Shown here: positions 53,720-61,043 of the stretch, piece by piece
Position numbering within the stretch: the first letter of the stretch is position 1
How the letters are laid out: every line of letters starts with the position of its first letter
Assembly (NCBI RefSeq): GCF_017526105.1
Contig: NZ_CP071839.1
Location: 7,602,001 to 7,666,000, forward strand
Direction: 5' to 3'
From: Streptomyces cyanogenus
Lineage (GTDB): Bacteria; Actinomycetota; Actinomycetes; Streptomycetales; Streptomycetaceae
DNA: 64,000 nucleotides
Position numbers and translations under genes: made by a program
The notes under the pieces: model-generated
The model's input: the letters and a program-made list of their open reading frames with translations, nothing else
Told to the model about the DNA's origin: nothing
Database searches by the model: none

Positions 53720-54880
53720 ATGAACGCGCGACCGGCACCGGAATTCCCGAAGTGGCCGCAGTACGACGACGACGAGCGGACCGGACTGGTCCGGGCCCTG
53801 GAACAGGGCCAGTGGTGGCGCATGGGCGGGGAGGAAGTCGACTCCTTCGAGCGGGAGTTCGCCGACTTCCACGGCGCCCCGCACGCCCTCGCCGTCACCA
53901 ACGGCACCCACGCCCTCGAACTCGCCCTCCAGGTCATGGGGGTCGGCCCGGGCACCGAGGTGATCGTGCCGGCCTTCACCTTCATCTCCTCCTCCCAGGC
54001 CGCCCAGCGCATCGGCGCGGTCGCCGTCCCCGTCGACGTCGACCCGGACACCTACAACATCGACGTCGCCGCGGCGGCCGCCGCCGTCACCCCGCGCACC
54101 CGGGCGATCATGCCCGTGCACATGGCCGGTCTGATGGCCGACATGGACGCCCTCGGCAAGCTCTCCGCCGACACCGGCGTACCGGTCCTGCAGGACGCGG
54201 CCCACGCCCAGGGCGCCCGCTGGCAGGGCAAGCGGGTCGGCGAACTCGGCACGGTCGCCGCGTTCTCCTTCCAGAACGGCAAGCTGATGACCGCCGGCGA
54301 GGGGGGCGCCGTCCTGTTCCCCGACAGCGACCTGTTCGAGGCGGCGTTCCTGCGGCACAGCTGCGGCCGGCCGCGCACCGACCGGCACTACCTGCACCAG
54401 GTCTCCGGCACCAACATGCGGCTCAACGAGTTCTCCGCCGCCGTGCTGCGCGCCCAGCTGCGCCGCCTGCCCGCCCAGACCGCCCTGCGCGACCAGCGGT
54501 GGGCGCTGCTGTCCCGGCTGCTCGGCGCCGTCGACGGCGTCGTACCGCAGGGCGGCGACGTCCGCGCCGACCAGAACACCCACTACATGGCGATGTTCCG
54601 GCTCCCGGGCATCGCCGAGGAGGACCGCAACGCCCTCGTCGACCGGCTGGTCGACGCCGGGCTGCCCGCCTTCGCCGGGTTCCGCGCCGTCTACCGCACC
54701 GACGCCTTCTGGGAGGTCGGCGCGCCCGACGAGACCCTGGAGCAGGTCGCCGAGCGCTGCCCGAACACCGAGGCCATCAGCAGCGACTGCGTCTGGCTGC
54801 ACCACCGGGTGCTCCTCGCCGCCGAGCGGGACCTGGAGCTGACGGCCGAGATCATCGCGGACGCAGTGGCCGCCGTATGA
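53720..54880 (+). CDS. rifK: AHBA synthase, PLP-dependent (RifK-like)
   Basis: A 386-residue member of the DegT/DnrJ/EryC1 aminotransferase family and the hallmark enzyme of ansamycin clusters. It has two roles: aromatising aminodehydroshikimate to 3-amino-5-hydroxybenzoate and, with the RifL-like oxidoreductase, transaminating UDP-3-keto-glucose. The PLP lysine is Lys188 in SFQNGKLMTAGEGGA, the same number as I recall for RifK. Other family features are TNGTHALELAL (60-70), the Asp of LQDAAHAQGA and the Arg-rich NMRLNEFSA segment. The ATG at 53720 follows GGAGATTTGGAGAA. It overlaps the rifL-like start by 4 nt (ATGA). Likely first gene of a K-L-M-N operon. Confidence 0.96.
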   Translation: MNARPAPEFPKWPQYDDDERTGLVRALEQGQWWRMGGEEVDSFEREFADFHGAPHALAVTNGTHALELALQVMGVGPGTEVIVPAFTFISSSQAAQRIGAVAVPVDVDPDTYNIDVAAAAAAVTPRTRAIMPVHMAGLMADMDALGKLSADTGVPVLQDAAHAQGARWQGKRVGELGTVAAFSFQNGKLMTAGEGGAVLFPDSDLFEAAFLRHSCGRPRTDRHYLHQVSGTNMRLNEFSAAVLRAQLRRLPAQTALRDQRWALLSRLLGAVDGVVPQGGDVRADQNTHYMAMFRLPGIAEEDRNALVDRLVDAGLPAFAGFRAVYRTDAFWEVGAPDETLEQVAERCPNTEAISSDCVWLHHRVLLAAERDLELTAEIIADAVAAV

Positions 54881-55971
54881 GCGTGCGGGCCGCCGTGGTG
54901 GGGCTCGGCTGGGCGGGGCGGGAGCTGTGGCTGCCCCGGCTGCGGTCCCACCCGGACTTCGACCTGGTCGCCGTCGTCGACCCCGACCCCGCCGCCCGTG
55001 CGGCCGTCGGCGCGGTGACGGGCGCCCCCGCCCACGCCGGGCCGGACGCACTCGACGCCCGGTCCGTGGACCTCGCCGTCGTCGCCGTACCCAACCACCT
55101 GCACACCACGGTCGCCGCCGGCCTGCTCGGCCGGGGCGTGTCGGTCTTCCTGGAGAAGCCGGTGTGCCTGTCCAGCGCCGAGGCCGACGTCCTGGCCGCG
55201 GCGGAGCGCGACGGCGGCCTGCTGCTGGCCGGCAGCGCCGCCCGGCACCGCGCCGACGTCCGCGAACTCGCCGCCCTCCTGCCGGAGTTGGGGCGGGTAC
55301 GGCACGTCGACCTGGCCTGGGTACGGGCCCGCGGGGTGCCCCGGGCGGGCGGCTGGTTCACCCGGCGCAGCGAGGCCGGCGGCGGCGCCCTGGTCGACCT
55401 CGGCTGGCACCTCCTGGACACCCTGACCGCGCTGCTCGGACCGTCCCCGGTCCGCCAGGCCGTCGGCGCCACCTCGGACGACTTCCTCAACGCCGGTGCG
55501 TGGTCGGCGGCCTGGCGCCGCGAGCGGCCCGCCGCCGCCCTGACCGGAGACGTCGAGGACACCGCCCGCGGGTTCCTGCTCCGCGAGGACGGCATCTCCG
55601 TGTCCCTGCGGGCCAGCTGGGCCTCGCACGAGGCGACGGACCTGTCCCTGATCCGGATCGAAGGCAGCACCGGCACCGCCGAACTGCGCTGCACCTTCGG
55701 TTTCAGCCCCAACCGGCAGCCCGAGTCCGTGCTGACCCTCACCCGCGAGGGCACCACCCACGGGGTGCCGGTACCCGCCGAGCCCGTCGGCGCGGAGTAC
55801 GGCCGCCAGCTGGACGGTGTGCCGGCCCTCCTCGCCGACCCCGCCGGCCGGGGCCGGGCCGTCGCCGAGGCGCGGACCACCGTACGGCTCATGGAGCGCC
55901 TCTACGCCTCCGCCCGGGCCGGCCGCGACGGGCCGAGCGAGCCCGTGTACCAGCAGACCACCAGCAGATGA
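54877..55971 (+). CDS. rifL: GFO/IDH/MocA oxidoreductase (RifL-like)
   Basis: A 364-residue NAD(P)-dependent oxidoreductase. The N-terminal Rossmann motif is GLGWAG (9-14) and the family's catalytic EKP motif is at 93-95 (FLEKPVC); a GALVDLGWHLLD segment in the second half fits the C-terminal domain. In AHBA synthesis RifL oxidises UDP-glucose at C3 so that RifK can transaminate it to UDP-kanosamine. The ATG at 54877 lies inside the rifK-like stop (ATGA), so K and L are translationally coupled, matching a two-enzyme complex reported for the rif pair. Seven nt separate its stop from the next start. No unusual residues noted. Confidence 0.93.
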   Translation: MSVRAAVVGLGWAGRELWLPRLRSHPDFDLVAVVDPDPAARAAVGAVTGAPAHAGPDALDARSVDLAVVAVPNHLHTTVAAGLLGRGVSVFLEKPVCLSSAEADVLAAAERDGGLLLAGSAARHRADVRELAALLPELGRVRHVDLAWVRARGVPRAGGWFTRRSEAGGGALVDLGWHLLDTLTALLGPSPVRQAVGATSDDFLNAGAWSAAWRRERPAAALTGDVEDTARGFLLREDGISVSLRASWASHEATDLSLIRIEGSTGTAELRCTFGFSPNRQPESVLTLTREGTTHGVPVPAEPVGAEYGRQLDGVPALLADPAGRGRAVAEARTTVRLMERLYASARAGRDGPSEPVYQQTTSR

Positions 55972-55978
55972 GGACCCC

Positions 55979-56674
55979 ATGACAGTCCACTCGACCGACC
56001 GGCCCCTCGCCCCGGCCGGCCTCCTGACGACACCCCGGCGGGCCGTCGTCTTCGACCTGGACGGGGTGATCGTCGACAGCTTCGCGGTCATGCGGGAGGC
56101 CTTCGCGGTCGCCTACGCGGAGGTCGTCGGCGACGGCCCGGCCCCGTTCGAGGAGTACGTGCGCCACCAGGGCCGCTACTTCCCCGACATCATGCGGATC
56201 ATGGGGCTGCCGCTGGAGATGGAGGAACCCTTCGTCCGCGAGAGCTACCGGCTCGCCCACCGCGTGGAGGTCTTCGACGGCGTCCTCGAACTCCTGCTGA
56301 CCCTGCGGGTACGCGGCCTCAGGCTGGCCGTGGCCACCGGCAAGGCCGGCGACCGCGCCCGCTCGCTGCTCGACGGACTCGGTCTGCTGCCGTTCTTCGC
56401 GCACGTCATCGGCTCCGACGAGGTGGCCCGGCCCAAGCCCGCGCCCGACATCGTGCGGCGCGCGCTGGAACTGCTGGACGTGCCGCCCGAGCAGGCCCTC
56501 ATGGTCGGCGACGCGCCCACCGACCTGGCCAGCGCCCGGGACGCCGGCGTCGCCTCGGCCGCCGCGCTGTGGGTCGGCCCCGACGAGGAGGAACTGCTCG
56601 CCGCCGGCCCCGACGCGGTCCTGCGCCGCCCCGGCGACCTGCTCGCCCTGTGCCCCGCCGTACCGGGCGACTGA
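55979..56674 (+). CDS. rifM: HAD phosphatase of kanosamine/AHBA formation (RifM-like)
   Basis: A 231-residue HAD-IA phosphatase. Motif I is VVFDLDGVIVDS with the nucleophile Asp26 and the acid/base Asp28; motif II is the Thr of VATGKAG; motif III is the Lys of RPKPAPD; motif IV is VGDAPTDL. RifM is placed between UDP-kanosamine and kanosamine, as the hydrolase releasing the sugar. The ATG at 55979 is 7 nt after the rifL-like stop, with GATGAGGA upstream; the frame extends further upstream into rifL but without homology. Two bases separate its stop from the next start. This gene, unlike the HAD gene at 51578, has the full DxD motif. Confidence 0.92.
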   Translation: MTVHSTDRPLAPAGLLTTPRRAVVFDLDGVIVDSFAVMREAFAVAYAEVVGDGPAPFEEYVRHQGRYFPDIMRIMGLPLEMEEPFVRESYRLAHRVEVFDGVLELLLTLRVRGLRLAVATGKAGDRARSLLDGLGLLPFFAHVIGSDEVARPKPAPDIVRRALELLDVPPEQALMVGDAPTDLASARDAGVASAAALWVGPDEEELLAAGPDAVLRRPGDLLALCPAVPGD

Positions 56675-56676
56675 GC

Positions 56677-57597
56677 GTGCCCGCTCTCCGGGACCAGCGG
56701 CCCGGCGCCGCGTCGGCGCCGGGCCGTCTCGGCATCGACGTCGGCGGCACCAAGGTCGCCTTCCGCGCGGAGAGCGGCGACGGCCGGACCGAGGAGTCCT
56801 CCTTCACCTGGGGCCCGCACCGGGACGCCGACCGCGACCTGGCCGACCTGGCCGCGCACCTGAAGGAGTTCCCCGGCGCGGCGGACGTACGGGCCGTCGG
56901 CGTGGCCATGCCCGCCACCGTCGGCCCCGACGAGCGCATCACCGCCTGGCCCAGCCGCCCCGCGTGGACCGGGCTCGCCCTGGGGCCCGCCCTGCGCGCG
57001 CTGTTCCCCGGGGCGAAGGTCGCCTGGGCCGACGACGGCGACCTCGGCGCCCTCGCCGAGGCGGACGCGGCCGACTGCCCGAACCTCCTCTACGTCGGCG
57101 TGGGCACCGGAGTCGGCGGCGGGCTCGTCCTGAACGGCAGCCTCTGCCCCGGCCCCGCCCGCGGCTCCTTCGAGATCGGCCACCTCGTCATCGACCGGGA
57201 CGGCCCGGAATGCGTCTGCGGCCGCCACGGCTGCCTCCAGGCGACCGCGTCCGGCCCGGCCACCCTGGCCCACGCCACCGCGCTGCGCGGCGGGCCGGTC
57301 ACCTTCGACGAACTGCGCGCCGCGCTGCGCGACCGCGTCCCCTGGGCCGTCGCCGCGCTGGACCGCACAGCCCGTGCCCTCGCCACGGCCATCGCAGGCG
57401 TCGGGGAACTCCTCCACCCCGAACGCGCCGTACTGGGCGGCGGCTTCGCCGAGGGAATCCCCGCCCTCCTGGGCACCCTCACCACCCACCTGGCCGCCCT
57501 GTCCCGCCCCGGCCACCCCACGCCCACCCTGACCCCGGCCCGCCTGGGAGGCCTGTCGTCCCTACGGGGCGCCGTCCTGCTCGCCCGCCAACTGTGA
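56677..57597 (+). CDS. rifN: Kanosamine 6-kinase, ROK family (RifN-like)
   Basis: A 306-residue ROK sugar kinase. ATP-binding motif DVGGTK is at 21-26, the second phosphate loop is VGVGTGVGGGL (about 140-150), the catalytic region is FEIGHLVID, and the zinc motif CVCGRHGC is at 179-186. RifN phosphorylates kanosamine at C6, committing it to the aminoshikimate route. The GTG at 56677 begins 2 nt after the rifM-like stop with no clear ribosome-binding site, which suggests coupling. It is the last gene of the K-L-M-N run; the next 764 nt are repeats without a gene. The stop is close to the start of the 22-nt minisatellite. Confidence 0.93.
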   Translation: MPALRDQRPGAASAPGRLGIDVGGTKVAFRAESGDGRTEESSFTWGPHRDADRDLADLAAHLKEFPGAADVRAVGVAMPATVGPDERITAWPSRPAWTGLALGPALRALFPGAKVAWADDGDLGALAEADAADCPNLLYVGVGTGVGGGLVLNGSLCPGPARGSFEIGHLVIDRDGPECVCGRHGCLQATASGPATLAHATALRGGPVTFDELRAALRDRVPWAVAALDRTARALATAIAGVGELLHPERAVLGGGFAEGIPALLGTLTTHLAALSRPGHPTPTLTPARLGGLSSLRGAVLLARQL

Positions 57598-57629
57598 CCC
57601 CGGGCGCAAACCCGCCCCCGAGCCCGCCA

Positions 57630-57985
57630 CCGACGCCTGCCGGATCCGCCACCGACGCCTGCCGGATCCGCCTCCCGCGCCTGCCGGGTCCGCCGTCGGC
57701 GTCTGCCGGGTCGGCCGCGGCGTCTGCGGGGTCCGCCACCGACGCCTGCCGGATCCGCCTCCCGCGCCTGCCGGGTCCGCCGTCGGCGTCTGCCGGGTCG
57801 GCCGCGGCGTCTGCGGAGTCCGCCACCAACGCCTGCCGGGTCCGCCACCCGCACCTGCAGGGTCCGCCGCTAGCGTCTGCCGGACGCGCCTCCCGCGCCT
57901 GCCGGGTCTGCCACCGACGTCTGAGGGGTCCGCCATCAGTGTCTGCCGGGTCCCCCCCGGCGCCTGCCGCCGCCCGGCAGCTCCG
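57630..57985. repeat. 22-nt tandem repeat (minisatellite), about 16 copies
   Basis: Core CTGCCGGGTCCGCC followed by about 8 variable G/C bases recurs with its CTG at 57637, 57659, 57681, 57703, 57724, 57746, 57768, 57790, 57811, 57833, 57855, 57877, 57899, 57921, 57943 and 57964. Spacing is 22 nt with three 21-nt steps. Four units (22+22+22+21 = 87 nt) form a higher-order repeat: the block from 57659 recurs almost exactly from 57746. There are no spacers between units and no flanking cas-like genes, so it is not a CRISPR array. It lies between the convergent rifN-like and monooxygenase genes. Confidence 0.9.
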
Positions 57986-57988
57986 GCG

Positions 57989-58157
57989 CCCCGCCTGGCT
58001 CGGCCCGCGACGTCCCGCCTGGCTCAGACGCGCCCCGGGTTGGCCGGCGTCGCCGCGGTCAGCTGGGTGTGCAGGTCGTCCGCCAGGGCGGTCACCTCGC
58101 CTGTGCCTGCCGCCGCCCCGCCTACTCGGCTCACGCACCGGGCGTGGCTCAGACGTG
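57989..58157. repeat. 169-bp repeat, copy 1 (extra copy of monooxygenase 3' end)
   Basis: First of three direct copies with a period of 169 nt: the segment GCCCCGGGTT at 58032 recurs at 58201 and, as GCCCCGCGTT, at 58370. On the - strand it encodes a copy of the C-terminal residues and stop of the flavin monooxygenase (TPANPGRV then stop) without the rest of the gene. Boundaries are approximate. Confidence 0.85.
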
Positions 58158-58326
58158 CCCCGCCCGGCTCGGCCCGTGACGTCCCGCCTGGCTCAGACGC
58201 GCCCCGGGTTGGCCGGCGTCGCCGCGGTCAGCTGGGTGTGCAGGTCGTCCGCCAGGGCGTTCACCTCGCCTGTGCCTGCCGCCGCCCCGCCTACTCGGCT
58301 CACGCACCGGGCTTGGCTCAGACGCG
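58158..58326. repeat. 169-bp repeat, copy 2
   Basis: Second copy. It is closer to copy 1 than to copy 3: both read TPANPGRV where the real gene end reads APANAGRV. It also contains the spacer CACCTCGCCTGTGCCTGCCG seen in copy 1. Confidence 0.85.
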
Positions 58327-58445
58327 CCCCGCCCGGCTCGGCCCGCGACGTCCCGCCTGGCTCAGACGCGCCCCGCGTTGGCCGGTGCCGCCGCGGTCAC
58401 CTGGGTGCGCAGGTCGTCCACCAGGGCGTTCAGCCCGGCCGGGTC
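58327..58445. repeat. 169-bp repeat, copy 3 (overlaps the genuine 3' end of the monooxygenase gene)
   Basis: Third copy, which runs into the coding end of the monooxygenase gene at 58362. Similarity fades near 58430 within the coding sequence. This is the parental sequence or the third member of the array. Confidence 0.8.
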
Positions 58446-60029
58446 GGCCGCCGTGCCGAAGACGTGGTAGTCCGGGCGTACCAGCAGGGCGGTGGCGCCG
58501 TAGCGGTCGAGGTACCCGTGCAGCACGCCGTCGGCGTCGACGGCGTCGACCGCGTCCACCGCGCCGCCCGTACCGTCGTACGACGTGTCCGCCGGCCGCA
58601 GGCGGACCACCTGCGCGCCCACGCCCCGCAGGAAGGACAGCCGGTCCGGGCCGAGGGCCGGCTCCGTCCCGGAGCTGGTGAACAGGACGAAGCCGCGACC
58701 CACCGGGTCCTCCAGCGGCGCGCCGGACGGACCGAGCAGCCGGCCGTGCGGCAGCACCTCGCCCGTCGGCGGTACCCGGGTGTCCGCACCGGTGCCCTCC
58801 GGACGGTGCAGCAGGCCGCAGGTGATCGGCCGCGCCGGATCCGGCCGGCCCGGCCCCCGCCCGCGCCGGTTCGCCAGCACCGTCGCGTCCCGCTCCGCCG
58901 CGGCCGCCGCGTCCGTCACACAGATCAGCCGTCCCAGCTGCACCGACGCCAGGATCGACTCCCTTACCTGCGCCCTGCGCTCCTCGGTGTAGCTGTCGAG
59001 CAGGGACTCCGGTGCGGACCCCCGCAGCACCAGGTCCAGCCGCCACGCCAGACCGACCACGTCCCGGATGCCCGAGCACATGCCCTGCCCGGCGAACGGC
59101 GGCATCAGATGGGCCGCGTCACCGGCCAGCAGCACATGCCCCACCCGCCACTCGTCGGCCCACCGGGCCTGGAAGATGTACGTGGTGCTGCGCAGCAGCC
59201 GCGCGGTGTCCGGCGTGACGTCGAACGGCGCCAGCAGCCGCCACGCGGTCTCCTCCCGGTTCAGGTCGGCCGCCCGCTCGCCCGGCAGCCGCATGAACTC
59301 CCAGCGCCGGTGCCCCGGCCCGCTCCCGACCAGCGTGGTGGGCCGCGCCGGGTCGCACAGCTGCACGTTGGTCGGCAGGAACACGCGCGGCTCGCGCAGC
59401 TCCACGTCGCACAGCAGCCACTCGTAGGAGAACCCGAGGTCGGTGACGGACACGCCCATCCGGTCACGTACGAAGCTGTTGGCACCGTCGCAGCCGACCA
59501 CCCACCGCGCCGTGAACGTCCGCGCCGTCCCCTCGTCGTCCTCGGCGGTCACCGTCACCCCGTCCGGCCCGTCGGCGATGTCCACGACCCGGCGGTCCCG
59601 CAGCACCGTGATGCCCGGCAGCTGCGCGGCGCGGGCGGCGAGCACCTCCTCCAGCGCGGGCTGGTGCATGGTGTTGGCGTCGGGCCAGCCGTACGGCCCC
59701 TCGGTGGTGAACTCGATGTCCAGCAGCGTCCTGCCGTCCGCCGTACGCCACTGGTAGCCGGTGCCCGGCTCGGTGATCCCGCCCAGCTCCCCGCCGATGC
59801 CCGTACCAGCCAGCAACCGGGCGGTCTCCCCGTCGAAACTCGTCGCCCGGGGCAGCGTGTACGGCCGCCGCCGGCGTTCGAGCACCGTCACCCGCCAGCC
59901 GCGCTGCGCCAGCAGCACGGACAGCACCGAGCCGACCGGTCCGTATCCGACGACGAGCACATCCGTCTCCGGCCCCGGCCGCGGTGAACTGCTGGACGTC
60001 ATCGGGTCGTCGGTGGGTACAACGGACAT
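58362..60029 (-). CDS. FAD-dependent aromatic monooxygenase, MhpA/Rif-Orf19-like
   Basis: A 555-residue class A flavoprotein hydroxylase on the - strand. The dinucleotide motif is GYGPVG (28-33), the DG motif is GCDGANSFVR (179-188), and the GD motif is LAGDAAHLMP (301-310), followed by FAGQGMCSGIRD. It resembles 3-(3-hydroxyphenyl)propionate hydroxylases. In rifamycin clusters a homologue, Rif-Orf19, is linked to hydroxylation of the AHBA ring that lets the naphthalene nucleus form during chain growth. Its presence here argues for a naphthalenic and not a benzenic ansamycin. The ATG at 60029 is preceded on its strand by GAGGGGG. Its 3' end is part of a 169-bp direct repeat array, with two extra copies of the last codons downstream. 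Confidence 0.9.
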   Translation of the reverse strand: MSVVPTDDPMTSSSSPRPGPETDVLVVGYGPVGSVLSVLLAQRGWRVTVLERRRRPYTLPRATSFDGETARLLAGTGIGGELGGITEPGTGYQWRTADGRTLLDIEFTTEGPYGWPDANTMHQPALEEVLAARAAQLPGITVLRDRRVVDIADGPDGVTVTAEDDEGTARTFTARWVVGCDGANSFVRDRMGVSVTDLGFSYEWLLCDVELREPRVFLPTNVQLCDPARPTTLVGSGPGHRRWEFMRLPGERAADLNREETAWRLLAPFDVTPDTARLLRSTTYIFQARWADEWRVGHVLLAGDAAHLMPPFAGQGMCSGIRDVVGLAWRLDLVLRGSAPESLLDSYTEERRAQVRESILASVQLGRLICVTDAAAAAERDATVLANRRGRGPGRPDPARPITCGLLHRPEGTGADTRVPPTGEVLPHGRLLGPSGAPLEDPVGRGFVLFTSSGTEPALGPDRLSFLRGVGAQVVRLRPADTSYDGTGGAVDAVDAVDADGVLHGYLDRYGATALLVRPDYHVFGTAADPAGLNALVDDLRTQVTAAAPANAGRV

Positions 60030-60236
60030 GGAAACCCCCTCGGTGCGGCCCGGCTCACGGGCCCTGCTCGGGTGACTTCGGTGAGCGTACGGCCCGGCGG
60101 CCGGCTGCGGCCGTGATCCGCCCGCGGGCTATCAGGTTGAGGGATACCGGCCCCGCTCGGGCTCGGCCTACTCTGCCGAAGTCCCGTACCAGACGCTGAT
60201 CCCCGATGTCCCCGACGTGAAAGCGAGCCCTTCGGC
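60030..60236. promoter_or_regulatory. Divergent intergenic region (monooxygenase / thioesterase)
   Basis: 207 nt between divergently transcribed genes, so it should carry two promoters. TTGAGG (60137-60142) and TACTCT (60169-60174) resemble promoter boxes, but their spacing of 26 nt is too long for a pair. No convincing operator was found. Confidence 0.35.
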
Positions 60237-61010
60237 ATGCCTGGAGCAACGGCACAGTTCGAGAAGTGGGTCAGCGTCTTCCGCCCCTCGCCGGACAGCG
60301 CGGTACGGCTGGTCTGCCTGCCGCACGCCGGCGGCTCGGCGAGCTTCTTCTTCCCGGTCGCCACGGCCCTCGCGCCCACGGTGGAGGTCCTGGCCGTCCA
60401 GTACCCGGGCCGGCAGACGCGCCGTCAGGAACCCGGCATCGACAACATCCCCGACTACGCCGACCAGATCTTCGCGGCCCTGCGCCACCTGGACGACCGG
60501 CCGCTCGCCCTGTTCGGGCACAGCATGGGCGCCGTCCTCGCCTACGAGGTGGCCCTGCGCATGCAGGAGGCCGGACTGCCCTCTCCGGTACGGCTGTTCG
60601 CCTCCGGCCGGCGTGCCCCCTCCCGGTACCGCGACGAGCACGTGCACGACGCGACCGACGAGGAGGTGCTGGCCGAACTGCGCACCCTGAGCGGCCCCAA
60701 CCAGGCGGCCCTGGCCGACCCCGAGGTGCTGGCGATGTTCCTCCCGGCGATCCGCAGCGACTACACCGCCATCGAGAGCTACCGGCACGACCCCGGCCGG
60801 CTCCTCGACTGCCCGGTGACCGTGCTCACCGGCGACGCCGACCCGCGGACCACGCTCGACGAGGCACACGCCTGGGAGGAGCACACCACCGGCCCGACCG
60901 ACGTACAGGTCTTCCCGGGCGGTCACTTCTTCCACGTCGAACACAGCGCCGAGGTCATCGCGCTGCTGTCCCGCAGCCTGATCAGCCAGGGCGCCGACAC
61001 CACCCGCTGA
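60237..61010 (+). CDS. rifR: Type II thioesterase (RifR-like)
   Basis: A 257-residue alpha/beta hydrolase of the editing thioesterase family found beside PKS and NRPS genes. The nucleophile is Ser96 in GHSMG (94-98), with Asp200 or Asp202 in TGDADP and His230 in GGHFFH; the early LPHAGGSA loop forms the oxyanion hole. Its job is to remove wrongly loaded or decarboxylated acyl groups from PKS carrier proteins, not to release the product. The ATG at 60237 is the first good start; its ribosome-binding site is weak. Two genes later comes rifJ, so it is likely the first gene of a TE-antiporter-rifJ run. Confidence 0.93.
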   Translation: MPGATAQFEKWVSVFRPSPDSAVRLVCLPHAGGSASFFFPVATALAPTVEVLAVQYPGRQTRRQEPGIDNIPDYADQIFAALRHLDDRPLALFGHSMGAVLAYEVALRMQEAGLPSPVRLFASGRRAPSRYRDEHVHDATDEEVLAELRTLSGPNQAALADPEVLAMFLPAIRSDYTAIESYRHDPGRLLDCPVTVLTGDADPRTTLDEAHAWEEHTTGPTDVQVFPGGHFFHVEHSAEVIALLSRSLISQGADTTR

Positions 61011-61043
61011 CCCCGCCGACCGTTCCCGACGAGGGAAGAGCCC

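Noticed and set aside
57630..57985. CRISPR array
   Set aside because: Units are contiguous at 21-22 nt with no unique spacers, and no cas-like genes are near.
56964..59987. Long + strand open frame through the repeats with a repeated 29-residue pattern
   Set aside because: It begins inside the rifN-like gene in another frame and ends inside the antisense of the monooxygenase gene. The apparent repeat peptide only reflects the 87-nt DNA repeat.
60137..60174. Promoter pair TTGAGG / TACTCT before the thioesterase gene
   Set aside because: Spacing of 26 nt is too long for a normal sigma-70-type promoter.
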